From: Bretschneidera sinensis
Lineage: Eukaryota; Streptophyta; Magnoliopsida; Brassicales; Akaniaceae
Assembly (NCBI GenBank): GCA_023935145.1
Contig: CM043697.1
Coordinates: 44,536,501 to 44,600,500 of the forward strand
DNA length: 64,000 bases
Direction: 5' to 3'
Shown here: piece after piece, positions 10,689 through 22,800 of the stretch
Numbering within the stretch: the first letter of the stretch is position 1
Layout: every line of letters starts with the position of its first letter
Program-made: the position numbers and the translations under genes
Notes under the pieces: generated by a model
Databases searched by the model: none
Seen by the model: only the letters and a program-made list of their open reading frames with translations
What the model was told of the DNA's origin: nothing

Positions 10689-13118
10689 CTATTCCACCAT
10701 AGGAACTGACCCACCAGCTGTGATGATCTGTTGCTCCAGCTGCAAAGGCCAAACGGGAAGAAAATAAAATCAGATGCAGATTTGAGGTAGAAACTGATGA
10801 ATTATAGTTAAACCAAAGGTGAGATTAACCAAAGAATAATAAATGGAAAAGAAAACTTCCTACATACTTCCTTTCCAACAGGGCGTGATATACTGGCAAA
10901 ATGGAAATACGTAGGTGGGGTTTAGAAAGGGAATGACATAAAAACAATAATAGATTTACAACAGGAAAACATAAATTTCAAGTGTACAGGCAGCATGTAT
11001 ATTTTTTTTTCCAATGGGACACAAGCATTGATAGATGGAGATATTTTCATTAGATGATCACAAATGTCTGGGAAAAGAACCAGCTTCTTTAGACTAAAGT
11101 TCTCTTCACTTACCCTGAATAAAGTTTGAAGATTGTTCTTCAGTAAAGTGTATTCATGATTCACTTGTTGCAGGCACGTCAAACACCTGCATCAAACATT
11201 CTCAAGTTAAAAAGTTTCTGGTGTATTCAACATGAGAATGCAGCTGTGCCAAAAAAACGCTCAGAGAAATTGACACTCAAAAATCTTTCTCTTTTTTTTG
11301 GTATATTGGCACAGAGGGGGATCGAACCCGACATTCTCTATGGAGCCCGGTTTACACTCAAAAATATTTTAATTTCAATCAAACTACAAAAAATTCACAG
11401 ATTTAATCCTAGAAAATCAATCCAATCTTGACACAGTCACATTAGATCATGGAAACCCCTAAATTAAGTTTTAACAACTGCAACTTTTTCTAGCTTATCC
11501 AAAGTTTCAATCCATCAACTTCCCTTTGAGACTAGCCTTATCTAAAAGGTCTCAATGAGATCATAGCCACTTATCATGAGCTGAATGAAAGGACATGCCC
11601 ATTCAAGATTAAAGTATCCAAAATAAGATTGACCTATAAATAAATAAGTCCACATATGCATAGGATCTAACCATTTAGAACAATGATAGTTCTACGATGC
11701 CCATTGTAATGGTTAAAATTTGAAGATATTTTATATCAACAGTAGTTACAATCATGGGCATCGGTGCCCACACTTCCAATAATGACACTCTAGTTTAACC
11801 CTTATAACAAGCTAAAGAAAAAGAACCATACCCTTTTATATTAAAATGTGAAATATTTTGAATTTTCTTAATCAAATGAGAGCAGCATGCTTATCACATC
11901 TTTTCCCCCTTCCTCAAAGAGTTTCCAAAGTGGACCAAAATCACACTTAAAAGGCTTTTCGGAATTCAGAGTCATTATTCGTTATTTACAAACAACCAAT
12001 AGAAAATTAATTAATGAGTTTTCTTGGATAAACAAACCAAAGATATAATAGATAAATTCATTGAACTTTACATGACATGATAAGAGGGGAAATGGGATAA
12101 AAACAGAGAAAACAAACAAGTGATCTGATATGAAGCTATACTCACCCTTCACGGTTCTTGGCCTCACAACAAGTTCTGAAGGCAACGCACACATTTTTAA
12201 CTCTAAAAGCACCGATGCTGTTAAGCATAAAAAACAATGTTCTAATCAAACACCCTTAAAAAAACAAACAAATAAAATTTTAAATTTTAAAAAGAAAAAC
12301 ACAGCAATCAGATAGAATTTCCCAACTCCTTTTGTAGTGACATTGAAGCAGCAATCATATTGGATAAGTAATATACAAGTATTCTCAGAAATTACTAAAA
12401 CAGAGATTAAATCTTCAAACCACACAATTAAATAAACTGAGAAAGAAAATCACTAAACAAAAAAGGGGTAAAAGTGTAAATACCTGGAACTGCTACCCTT
12501 CAACTGATGGACGCTAGCATCTACCTGTTTGAAATCCACATTCTGTTGATGTTCTCTGAACAAATAAACAAGACCCCAGTTAACAGCTTAAAAAACAGTG
12601 TAATTTTTTTTACACAAAAAATCAAAGCTACACGACTTTTTTTTTTTTTTAAAAAAAGAGATACGAACCAAAAATTAAAAAGTAACAATTTACTTACAGA
12701 GCTCTGGCCATATTGTTAATAAGCTTCTCGCAGTCTTCAAAGAAGAGGGAGACAACTTCAACCACAAAATCAGGGCTGTTCTCATCTTGCAGTTTTTGAA
12801 GCTGAGTAAACTGATCGTCCACGAATTTCTTCTCAAACACAAATAACAAGGTATCATCTCAAAACCTCCAATAAACGCACAGATTAATTCTATAAATAAA
12901 CCCCAGATTAATTCCTTAATGGAAAATCATTTTTTTCCTGGAGATACTCCCATAGAAACAAACCCATCTGGAAATTTACTCGAATCTTTCTATATTTTAA
13001 AATCTAAAACAAAATAATAAAAAGAGCAGGAAAAGAAAAAAGGAAAGATACTGACCTCACGATATAGAGAAGTAATGTAATCAACAAACTGCCTTTGCAA
13101 CTGATTGACAACATTCAT
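10689..13118 (-). CDS. Histidine-containing phosphotransfer protein (AHP type)
   Basis: Relays phosphate from membrane histidine kinases (cytokinin receptors) to nuclear response regulators; acts in cytosol and nucleus. Six coding exons with consistent phases: 13118-13056, 12828-12698, 12555-12484, 12217-12146, 11186-11114, 10739-10689, giving 153 aa, the normal AHP length. The start [10 protein letters not shown] aligns with family N termini; an upstream in-frame ATG exists but would add an atypical extension. The HPt signature [13 protein letters not shown] spans exons 3-4 with the phospho-accepting His at about residue 81, so this is not a His-less pseudo-HPt. The C terminus ends LEQQI..GG, as in AHP1/AHP5 relatives. 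Intron 1 ends in a GAGAAG tandem acceptor, so one Lys at residue 22 is uncertain. Intron 4 (11187-12145) carries a SINE fragment. Which AHP paralogue it is cannot be decided here. Confidence 0.95.
11285..11365 (-). mobile_element. SINE-like fragment in an AHP intron
   Basis: Read on the minus strand this contains GGTTCGATCCCCC, a pol III B-box-like sequence of tRNA-derived SINEs, followed by CTCTGTGCCAATATACC and an A-rich tail. No matching A box is evident, so it is a fragment rather than a tRNA gene. Confidence 0.55.
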
Positions 13119-13375
13119 GGTCGCTCCTTCTTTCTCAGTCGCGTAAAATGACTCAAGAATAATACGAAATGGCAGATCTCTAGGGACCCAACTCAAAGAT
13201 TGGGGCTATAGCTATTTTTTGACTTACTAACTTTGCGAGAATGAAGGGATTTTGTAAATAATGTTGTTTAGGAAACACACAGGACAGAAATTGACTTAAC
13301 AAAAGTGGACTGAAATAGGATGGTGAAAATTATTCATATATTTTACTGCTTCTGGTTAGATATAAGTTTTCTTTC

Positions 13376-13965
13376 GGCTTAATTGCAAACTTTTCCATCC
13401 GTTTAGGATAAGGTGATACATTTTTTTCTCTCTCTAAGTTTTTAAGTTTATCAATTTAATCAATAACTTTAACAAGATGACATAATTTTTTATTTTCTGT
13501 TTAATTTTTTTTATTTTCGTCAAAATCTCCTTCACCTGCAGCTCTAACGTCAAAATTTTCATCACATCAACACTAATCAATCATGTATGTGAAAATTTTA
13601 ATACAAAAAAAAAACAGAATAAACAATTAAACTCGACTGTTAAAAAATAAAATTGCATTAAAACAATTAGTCTTAAATATCCAAATCTCTGTTTTTTATT
13701 TTTGTTTTTTAATAATTAAGTTTAATTGTTTATTTTAGTACTTTGCGTACAGAGTTGACCGGTACTAATATGGTAAGAATTTTGGAGTCCAAATAGTTCA
13801 TGTGAGCTATATTTGATAGAAATTTTAACAGAAATCAAATGAAATTAAACAAAATGCAGAGATTGTATCAATTTGTTAAAATTGAAATTAAATTGCTCTT
13901 TTATGAAGAGTGAGGGAGAAATGCCACTTGAACCTAAACTGAAAGTAAATTTGCAATTAAACATC
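13376..13965. repeat. Foldback element with GGCTTAATTGCAAA ends (copy 1)
   Basis: The left end GGCTTAATTGCAAA at 13376 is matched in inverse orientation by TTTGCAATTAAA near 13950-13962, with further inverted similarity inside (CCGTTTAGG and CCTAAACTG). A second element with the same ends is at 42283-42640. Non-coding, so a MITE or non-autonomous DNA element is the likely nature. Confidence 0.55.
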
Positions 13966-14639
13966 TTTTTTTGTTTCGGTGTCTTGTGCATAGCGGTTTC
14001 CTCCTTTATTTTATTTTATTTTTTGAGATCAATGTGCTGTCTCCTCACCCAGTCCTCACGTTGTCCTTTCTTATTATATACTGTAATAATAAATATATAA
14101 TATAGTTCCCAATGCTAATGGACGGTTGATGCTTTAGAAAAATTACAAAATATATTTTTATTGTATGATGCAAATTATAATTGCAACATCTTAAATTTCA
14201 ATATAATTAATTTAAATTAATAAAAACGTTTCATAAAAATTATAAAAAATATTTTAATTTATTAACATTCAATTCTTGAAACAATTTGATATTTTCATCA
14301 ATTTTGGTTAATTATGATTGATTTTAAAAAATTCATTAATATATTTTTAATATAAAATTATGTAATTATAATTTACATTAAAATATAAAGATGTTTTAGT
14401 ATTTTTTTTAAAGAGCATATCTTATAAATGTATTATATTGATAATATTTGCAAAGAACATATCTTATTTAGTATAGTATTTGAGTGATACAAAAGGAACA
14501 AATATTTGATTAGTTTAATATTGCTTTTCTTTCTTCCTGCATCAACTAATTTATTTTATATGATTACGAGATCTCGAATGTATCATTGGAGACTCCCTAA
14601 TGTCGTGTTAGAATTCTATAAATAAAATATTTTTGTTTC

Positions 14640-15290
14640 GTTATTTAATTATTTATTATTTATTATTTTTAAAATTAAATTCATACAAAAATTTATTAAA
14701 TTTTATAGACCATCATTTACGAATTAAATATCTTAAATCACTTCTCAAAAAATTCAACAACCTTAATTTAATACAAGTCATACTAGAATAAATAAAAACT
14801 AAATTTTAAAAGAGTTTGATCAATCATATTTATCAAAATATCAACACTAGTATAGACTTGGCTTTAAAATCTCTATGACAAAGTTCCATTATGTCCAAAA
14901 ACAATACTTTAATGAGAACAAACGATTTTCTTCAACTAAAAAGTATAAAAAAAAATATGCTCATCATATATTTAAATTTTAATTGACTTTTTTTATGAAA
15001 ATTAATATTTTTTGTTGAAATGTTTATAAAAAGAAAAAAGAAAATAAATACGAAGATATATATATATACACACATACGTACACATGCATAAACACAAACA
15101 AAACATATATTGCAATCTCAACTAACTTACCAAAACATGAATTTAATCAATCAAAGTAAGTATATTTTGAATATATTTATATAATGACTAAATTATTAGT
15201 TTGAGTCGGATTAAAATTTTTTAATCCGTAATACAATCCAACCCATTATACTGAATTGGATCGGGTTCAGTTTCACTGGTTTCCATAAAA
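14640..15290. repeat. Dispersed AT-rich repeat, copy 1 (relative at 33080-34210)
   Basis: Long blocks match 33080-34210 in the same order and orientation, for example CTTAATTTAATACAA, AATAAAAACTA and AGTATAGACTT, then a CCAACCCATTATAC-like end. No ORF. It is probably a non-autonomous DNA element or an old LTR-type repeat; the family is not identified. Confidence 0.55.
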
Positions 15291-15515
15291 CATTAACATC
15301 ATCTCTATGGCGCCACAAAATGGTTTAGTTACTATATAATATTTTGAATATATAAAAAATATATTTATATAATAATTAAATTATTAATTTGAGTCAGATT
15401 AAAATTTTTTAATCCATAATCCAATCCAATCCAATCCAACCAATTATACTGATTTGGATTGGGTTGTTTCCATAAAACATTAACATCATCTCTATGGCGC
15501 CACAAAATGGTTTAG
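15161..15515. repeat. Tandem duplication, two ~170-bp units
   Basis: 15161-15330 and 15337-15515 are near copies. Both contain TTATATAATRAYTAAATTAT, AAAATTTTTTAATCC and end with CTCTATGGCGCCACAAAATG. The second copy has a small internal repeat (CCAATCCAATCC) and a short deletion. Confidence 0.8.
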
Positions 15516-16832
15516 CAAGTATATACCGTAACAGCTTTGCCTCCGTTAAGTGAGACGTCCCTGTCTAAATCTATAGATAATCCACTTTAACCAATCAAGA
15601 CCATTGTAAGTTGAGGGGGCGGCCCGCCCAAACTAGACTAGATAAAACTTCTCCATATAATAACCCGAAAGGCTATGCTTTATTGCTTTACAAAAACAAA
15701 CCAACAAAACTAAAGATCTTGTTTGTTCACACTTCACACCATAAGATCACTTAGATTAGATTTTTCACTATAATATGTTGTTTTCCTTCTTTACGGCATA
15801 AATACACTACCTAAATTCTAAATCAATGAGATTAAGCCGCAATTAAAGCTTCAACTTCAATAACTATCTTACTAAACATTTTCAATTAGGAGTGTGCAAA
15901 CCAACGAATCAATTTGTTAAAAATTTTAATAGGTTTTTTTATCAAATTTTTTTAACCGTTTCGATTAAATTAACATAAACATTTCGATATTAATAGATAA
16001 AATTGATTAACTGAATCCCTAAACTTTCTCTTCATCTTGATCATGTATACGTAATTTGCTAAGCAATAATCTTAAGTGGGCGTCTAAATGCTTTATCTAC
16101 ACGTAAAACATGAAATATGTTAAGCAACAAATTGTTTTTTTATTGCTTTGATATCCCGCCAACCTTTTTCACCCCAAAAAGCAGATAACACCAGCAATAA
16201 ACAAGAGAGAATAAAGCATTTATGAACACATACAAATTCTTTTTCTTCATTTCTTCTTTTCCTTTCTTTTAGGAGAAAATAAAAATATGGTTGTACAACT
16301 TGGAGAGAATTTTTTCACACTGACTTCATCTGTACAGACAGGCTCGATAGAAGTTTCAAGGACACAGAATCCAAACCAAAATATAATTCTACCAAGTTTT
16401 TAGAGTCAAACCTTACCCCAAAGGTAGTAGTAGTACCCTCCATGAATTTATGAAATTCAATCTACAAAATGTACATGACAGAGAGAGATGATCACATTCT
16501 CCAGCAACACTTCACCAGAAATCACCAAACATAGTAAACCCCCTCTTAATTCACAATGTGAAATGCACTTTTACTAGCAAAACATTATGTAAAACCGATG
16601 CTTTCAATGACCCTGAAGTGAGCTTTCTACAACATTTTAAAAGATAACTGTAATCTTGAAAACGACATGAGCCCAGCAATTCTGATAGATCAACCTGCCA
16701 AAAAAGTGCTCACACGCTGAATTGAACCGCAAAACGCCACCTAAATTATCGGAAAGTAGCCTCTAGCTCAAAGCTATTTGTAATCACCATAAACATTTCA
16801 AGGAATTGCTAGAGCTTTTATAGTTCCGGGTT

Positions 16833-19800
16833 TCAGCCTTCTTCATAAAAGGAAAATATGCCACCAAGCATTTCATCACTTTCCCCATCTTTTTCAACCT
16901 TTTCCCTTTCACAGTGGCTGCTGTCCAAATCATTGTTTACAGCTTCAGTTAACTTGTGACATTCATTGTGATCCAATGCTTTACAATGTTCCTCCTGAAA
17001 AGACAGCTCAAAATCTACTAGATTCTGTACAGTGGAAAGCGCTGATGCCTCATTAATAACGTTCACATGTGAATTATAATCGTCACCACTTAACACTGAG
17101 ACATCACCAACCCCAACCCCACCAATTTTAGGTGGTATCAAACCATTTGTAATGCAATTGTCCGCGTTAGATTTAACAATCTTGGACTGCTCAGATGGAA
17201 AAGATACAGTGGTTAAGGATTTATGATTAAGCATGTACGACTCGTTGATGGTATTACCTATTCTTCCCTGGTACATCTCATTTGGGGTCTGGTAAGCAGG
17301 TGCGTAACACTTCTCACTGTTCATTTGATCCAAATCAAGCAGATTCTCAATCCTCCTTGATGAACCTGATTAATATATTAAATATTGGATCAGTCCCATA
17401 TTCTAACCAATATAACAAACAAGAAAAACATTCATTACAACATAAATTTTAATAACCAGACATCATGCACGCACAAATTGTACAACAAATGACCATATTA
17501 GAGAAGACTAATTTGCCAGAGTAATGGAAAATTTGCTCAGGTGGTTCCAAGATGAGGTTTCAGTAGTGATGTAGAATGATGAAGTAGAAATCCTCATCCT
17601 AGGTTCGAGCCAGATTGCTCTCCTCTTGTACCAAACAAAAAATTGGGCAACTTATGGTCAGGATTATACTAACTTAGGTCCATATGTTTTAAAAAGTTCA
17701 ATTGGAGTGCTCTGTGGTTAAGATTTTACTAATTTAGATCCTCTGTTTTAAAAGTTTAATTTGAGTACCCTGTGGTTAAAATTATACTAACTTTGATGGG
17801 GGCTTTAATACTGTTGTATTGAAAGAATGAAACCCTAACGATGAAATTGGGGTAAATTAACGTTTGCAAGTGTTGGACAATAAAGTCACGTGCCACGGAC
17901 ATGACTTTTCTGACACCATGAGCCTTATGTGCCAACGGAGTCAAATCATATGGTACTCAAATTAAAAATTTCAAAACACATGGACCTAAATTAGTATAAT
18001 AGTAACCACAAGATACTGATCAGTAATTTGCCCCAAAAAATAATAGTAAAACATAATATATTCACTCAATTTCCAGTGGAAAGGGATTTTGATAACCAAA
18101 AAAGAAAATTTAAAATCCTACTTCTCAGTTCCCAGCATTCACGTAAGATTATCTACAATAAAGTGTTTAATTTCTTCAACTTAAAAGGTCAAAGTGCTGG
18201 AAGAACAGATTACTGACTTAAAAATGCATATATTAATTTACACAAGCAACTTACCCCCCTCAGAACTTTCAGTGGAGCTAAGCGATGCGGGCTTAGAATG
18301 ACAAATGACAGTCTCTTGTGTGATCTTGTCATCAGCTTGATGAGACTCCGAAGATGAAGAATGAGCATATCTTCCCACAGCAAAAAATATGTAGAAAGCA
18401 GCCAATAAAGCAAGCATAAGACATATATGCACACAAACCAATCTCTTTAGGACATTGGTAGAAGAGAAAAATGAGAAGAAAGAAACGAAAAAGAAAAAAG
18501 ATTAGAATGCACTTTTCTACTACTAGGCATGAGAGGGAAATGAAAGGGAAAAAATTGAGAAGATTGAAGTTTTCTTCCCACACGTACATATCACTGGGGA
18601 GGATTAGATAGTGGAAAGTAATAATGCTAGTTTCTTTATATTTTGTCTTTTTCTTGTGTTGTTTTCATTTTCCATTCTCTCTATCGAACACATGATAAAA
18701 AGATCAATCTTTTCTTTTCTTCTCATTTTTCCCATCCTCCCTCTCTTATTTCCCCTCACCTTTTTCTTTTCCCCTCACATTTCTCTCCTACCAGATATAG
18801 CCTAATGGAGAAAATTTCACGATGCCATACAGTTAGAAGACACTTCAAAAGTAGCATAACCAGAAACAAGAAAAAAAGTTGAATGTTAAGCTCCATTGGT
18901 GGACGGATGAATAATTTTCTGGTTGGCATAGAGGTAGAGAAAGTGCCACACTCGGAAGCATTAGTTCTCTACTACTTTTTAGTCATTTGAGACCTTACTA
19001 CTATATTTATTTTGGGAAACAAAAAGGTATTGAGTTTGTGGTAAGAAAGCAAGATCGTAAAATTTTAGGAACAATTGAAACCTCCCCCCACCCCACTCCC
19101 ACCCACGCACAGCAGAAAGCAAAGGAAAAAAAAAAGGAAAAGAGAACCCTCCTGTATTTCATTATGTCGTGAGAAAGCAAGAAGCCTTGCCCTCATATAA
19201 TATTATGTGAAATCCATCTCAGGCTTAGAAACAAATACTCCTAATAAATACCAAAAATCCATTTCTCGGTTGCAAACTAAACCACATGTTAATTGAAGCT
19301 TAATGGCAGTGATTGAAGGGTCACTTTGCAAGTCCAGAAATCGCATTCTACTTCCGGTTAAAGTTTCTAACACCTCTCAACCAGAACCAACACTTTACAA
19401 ACTCAAAATCTTAACTAGGAAACACATCAGTAAATTATGACAAGAATCAAAATGCAAAGATAAAAAACCTGCTAAAAGGAACTGGAAAAGATTGTGATCA
19501 CCTGTCATTCCAGCCTGACTTGATGCTGTGGAAATGGTCAAAAACTGGCAATAATTCCTTCCTTCTAATTTCAACTTCATGAGTAGGGATCTTTTCAATT
19601 TCAAAATCTCCAACAGCATAGTTATTAACTCTTGGGGAATCCATCATATAGAATGAAATCTAGAACCATGAAAATAATAAATCAATATGTCACAACATAC
19701 ATATTTCACACGGTTGCATTGCAACTTTAACACAAGATATACCTTAAAGTTTTGCCATATTGGTAACCTCCCAGAGCTCACTTGCACCTCTGCATTAGAA

Positions 19801-22800
19801 AGATACCAGTGGGATCTCTCATGGGGCTTTACAGAATAAGTTTGTGAAGCCTTTTGTCCACCCAGATTATCATTAATACCAAGAAAATCCATTCCATAAA
19901 CATCCTCACAACTTGATGTATTTGGAATTATTTCAGTAGCATCTTGTCTATCAAAGGAAGTCTGAGAAAGGCAGTCCTCTCTTTCTGGCCAAACTGACCT
20001 TCTACACACATCCCACCACTGAACAGGTTCAACTTTTACCCTCAAGTCATCGTCTTGTACATGCACAAATGAAGTTGTTCGGGGTCTTGAACCATTGTCA
20101 CTTGGTTCTACCCCAACTGATGGCAGAAGTTCATGTTGCACTACATGGCCTGATGGAGTAAAAACCAACAGATGCTCCAAGGAATTGGGTCTTAAGTTAA
20201 CATGTTGAAAAGCGTGAGATATTGAATTATGGAAAACAGCAGCAACAGCACCAGATGGAACAAAAACCTTTCCTGTTGCAGAAGCAGCAGCATTGCTTAC
20301 TGTATTAAGCCATCCAAAACTACTATATTTTATTCTGCTAACCACAGAGAGGGAAAGGGGTGGTGGGGGTGGAAAAGATGGATGATTAATAGCGAAAGAT
20401 GAGCTAGACCACCAAGGTAGAGATAAAACTGGAAATAGTGAAGGCTCTTCACCCTGAGAATTTACAGTTTGAAACCCTGAATCGCCACCAAATGGGGATA
20501 AAATAAAAACATGACAAGTTCCCTTGGATGAAACAACTGCAATCCACTGACTATAATGACTAAAGCAAATGTCCTGGATCATCTGTCACATAAATAAACA
20601 AACACAAACAAATGCATGAACACAGACCATACAAGAAAAACAATCGGAAAAGAATAGACATATCATGCTAAAAGCATACTAACAGCTGATGTTATTCCTC
20701 GATGCAGCTTGTAAAGATGCACATGAGAAGAGCTCCAGTCATAGCTTTGAACACCGGATCCATTGCGTGTGCAAGATGGCATGATCCGGAAGATATTTAT
20801 GTTGTTCCCATAGACTGAGGCAGTAACCAGGAGGGTTCCACTAGGATCGAAACATAGTGCAGAAATAGGACTTGTATGTGCTTTAAATTGTGATATAACA
20901 GCTCGGGAAATAAAATCTTTGACAACAACCTACAATAAACCATTTAAATCAATAAAAATTAGTCCGTAATGATGCAGTATCACACAAAGCAAAATATCAC
21001 ATTTCATTTCTCTTTTACTTTTCAAGACTTGCTCTTCTGTAATCTGCAGACAAAATAAAACATCAAGACCCCACTGTCTTGATTAGAAACCATACAAAAG
21101 AGAAATGAAGCCAATCTATGCCATTTTATTTGATTCAATACTGTTCTAACTACGACTAGGCAAAAATAACCGACAACCATAACCAAACCTGAACCATTCC
21201 ATAACCGAACCAAAAAACACGATTAGTAAAATAAATGATTAGGTTTATGGTTCAAATTTTTTATTTTCTTGGTTATGGCTATTGATTTTTAAATATGCCA
21301 GTTAACCACTTAACCGAACCATACCAAAATTATATATATAATATTATATAGATCTATATATATACCCAATTACAAATTTATCCCCATAGCAATAAATTAG
21401 ATCTGTTTTAAGACTAAGGTTATAATGGTAAAAATATTTAGTATTTATATAGGGCTAGGCAAAAATGCTTAGTATATATAGCAATAAATAAGCATTACTT
21501 TTTAAAAAAAAAATTATTTTGAAGTATTTGAATGTGGATTGAATGGTGTTAAGAGTTTTAATATGAGTTGATTAGTGTTGATTGAATGAGATTGTAGTGT
21601 TTTAACTTTTAAATTATATTATACTTTGATTAGTATAACTTTCTTGATTTGGTAAAATTTTGGTTTTCTTATTAACCGTGGTTAATGCAAAATTTCAATA
21701 ATCAAACCGAACTAAAAGTTTGGTTACCGAAAGAAATGATTTGGTTTATGGTTATAGTTTTGGACAAACCAAAGTTTTTGTTATGGTTTTGGTTCCACCA
21801 AATTTTGTGGTTACCGAATCACACCCACCCCTAGTTCTAATATCATAAGATTTTGAACTATGTAAGTAATCAGAATTTTCAGCCAGTAGTTTCCTGAATT
21901 ATAGAGGAATCTAATTTGCAGTATTCAAAAGAAATGTAGCATTGTCAAAGAAAACACATCAATGTTAGTGTTACCATGCTGCAAGCATTACAACATTGGT
22001 AATGTCCACACCATGCAAAAATCAACTTTCTGCGAACAACAAATGAAGAGATAAATTTTGAAGTATCATTCCTCACATGCCTAAACTAAAGAACAATTAT
22101 GCAATTTTACAGAAACCAGATGAGTGAATTAGACTAAGTATCCTGTCTAGAACTCTATATTAAGTAGAAAACTAACCATTCCTGCACTGTCTGTATCTGC
22201 TCCAACCAGCCTACCAACTTTGCTGATTGAATTTGGGGATACTGGAGAATTAGAACCATCAGGAAGCAGCTCTTGACAATACTTGGACAAAGTTTTGTAC
22301 CCAATGTCCCCCAAATTGATCAATCCGGCAGCTAACTGTTTGCTAGACTCCATTGCATAACGAGCAACCAAACTACTGCCACCGGGTGATGTAGATGGAC
22401 TAACACCTGGGGAAGGAGTAAGATTTTGTGGGCTTAAGCGCCCTGTGTTTGACAACAGCGGGTTGTTGGAAGCATAAGCTAGCCACCTTGGACCCAATGC
22501 CATGGGACCATAACCAACATTAACCCCAACTGTTCCTTGGCCTGCAAACTGGGGAACAGGATAGGTAAGCACGCTAAATTTATTCTCCAGTGTCAGCGCA
22601 TCAAAACAATATATCTGCCACCAATCAAAAAGATGCATCAGCCATGAACAATTCCTAGCACCATCAACAAAATCTGTCAAATGGAAATTAAAATATAAAT
22701 TCAATGAGAGGCATTTCCTTCAAGGTAGATATGATGATTGTTCATCATTGTAGAAAACTGAAATTAAATACATCAAAACTTAAGACTTCCAAAGGAGGTT

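Larger units (their letters stand above)
13119..16250. other. Intergenic, AT-rich, repeat-filled; no gene seen
   Basis: Between the AHP start and the 3' end of the ATG18-like gene. The first ~150 bp should hold the AHP 5' UTR and promoter. The rest holds a foldback element, a dispersed repeat and a tandem duplication (listed separately). The short open frame at 13873-14100 lies in the end of the foldback element and has no recognisable domain. A GC-rich near-palindrome (GGGCGGCCCGCCC) is at about 15619-15631. Confidence 0.6.

Noticed and set aside
17533..17635. Possible tRNA gene (A- and B-box-like sequences)
   Set aside because: The interval between boxes is too long and no cloverleaf can be drawn; a SINE is the better reading.
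18210..18805. Several hydrophobic ORFs on both strands around 18.2-18.8 kb
   Set aside because: They overlap a true ATG18 exon (18255-18370) in other frames or lie in T/C-rich intron sequence; hydrophobicity comes from base composition.
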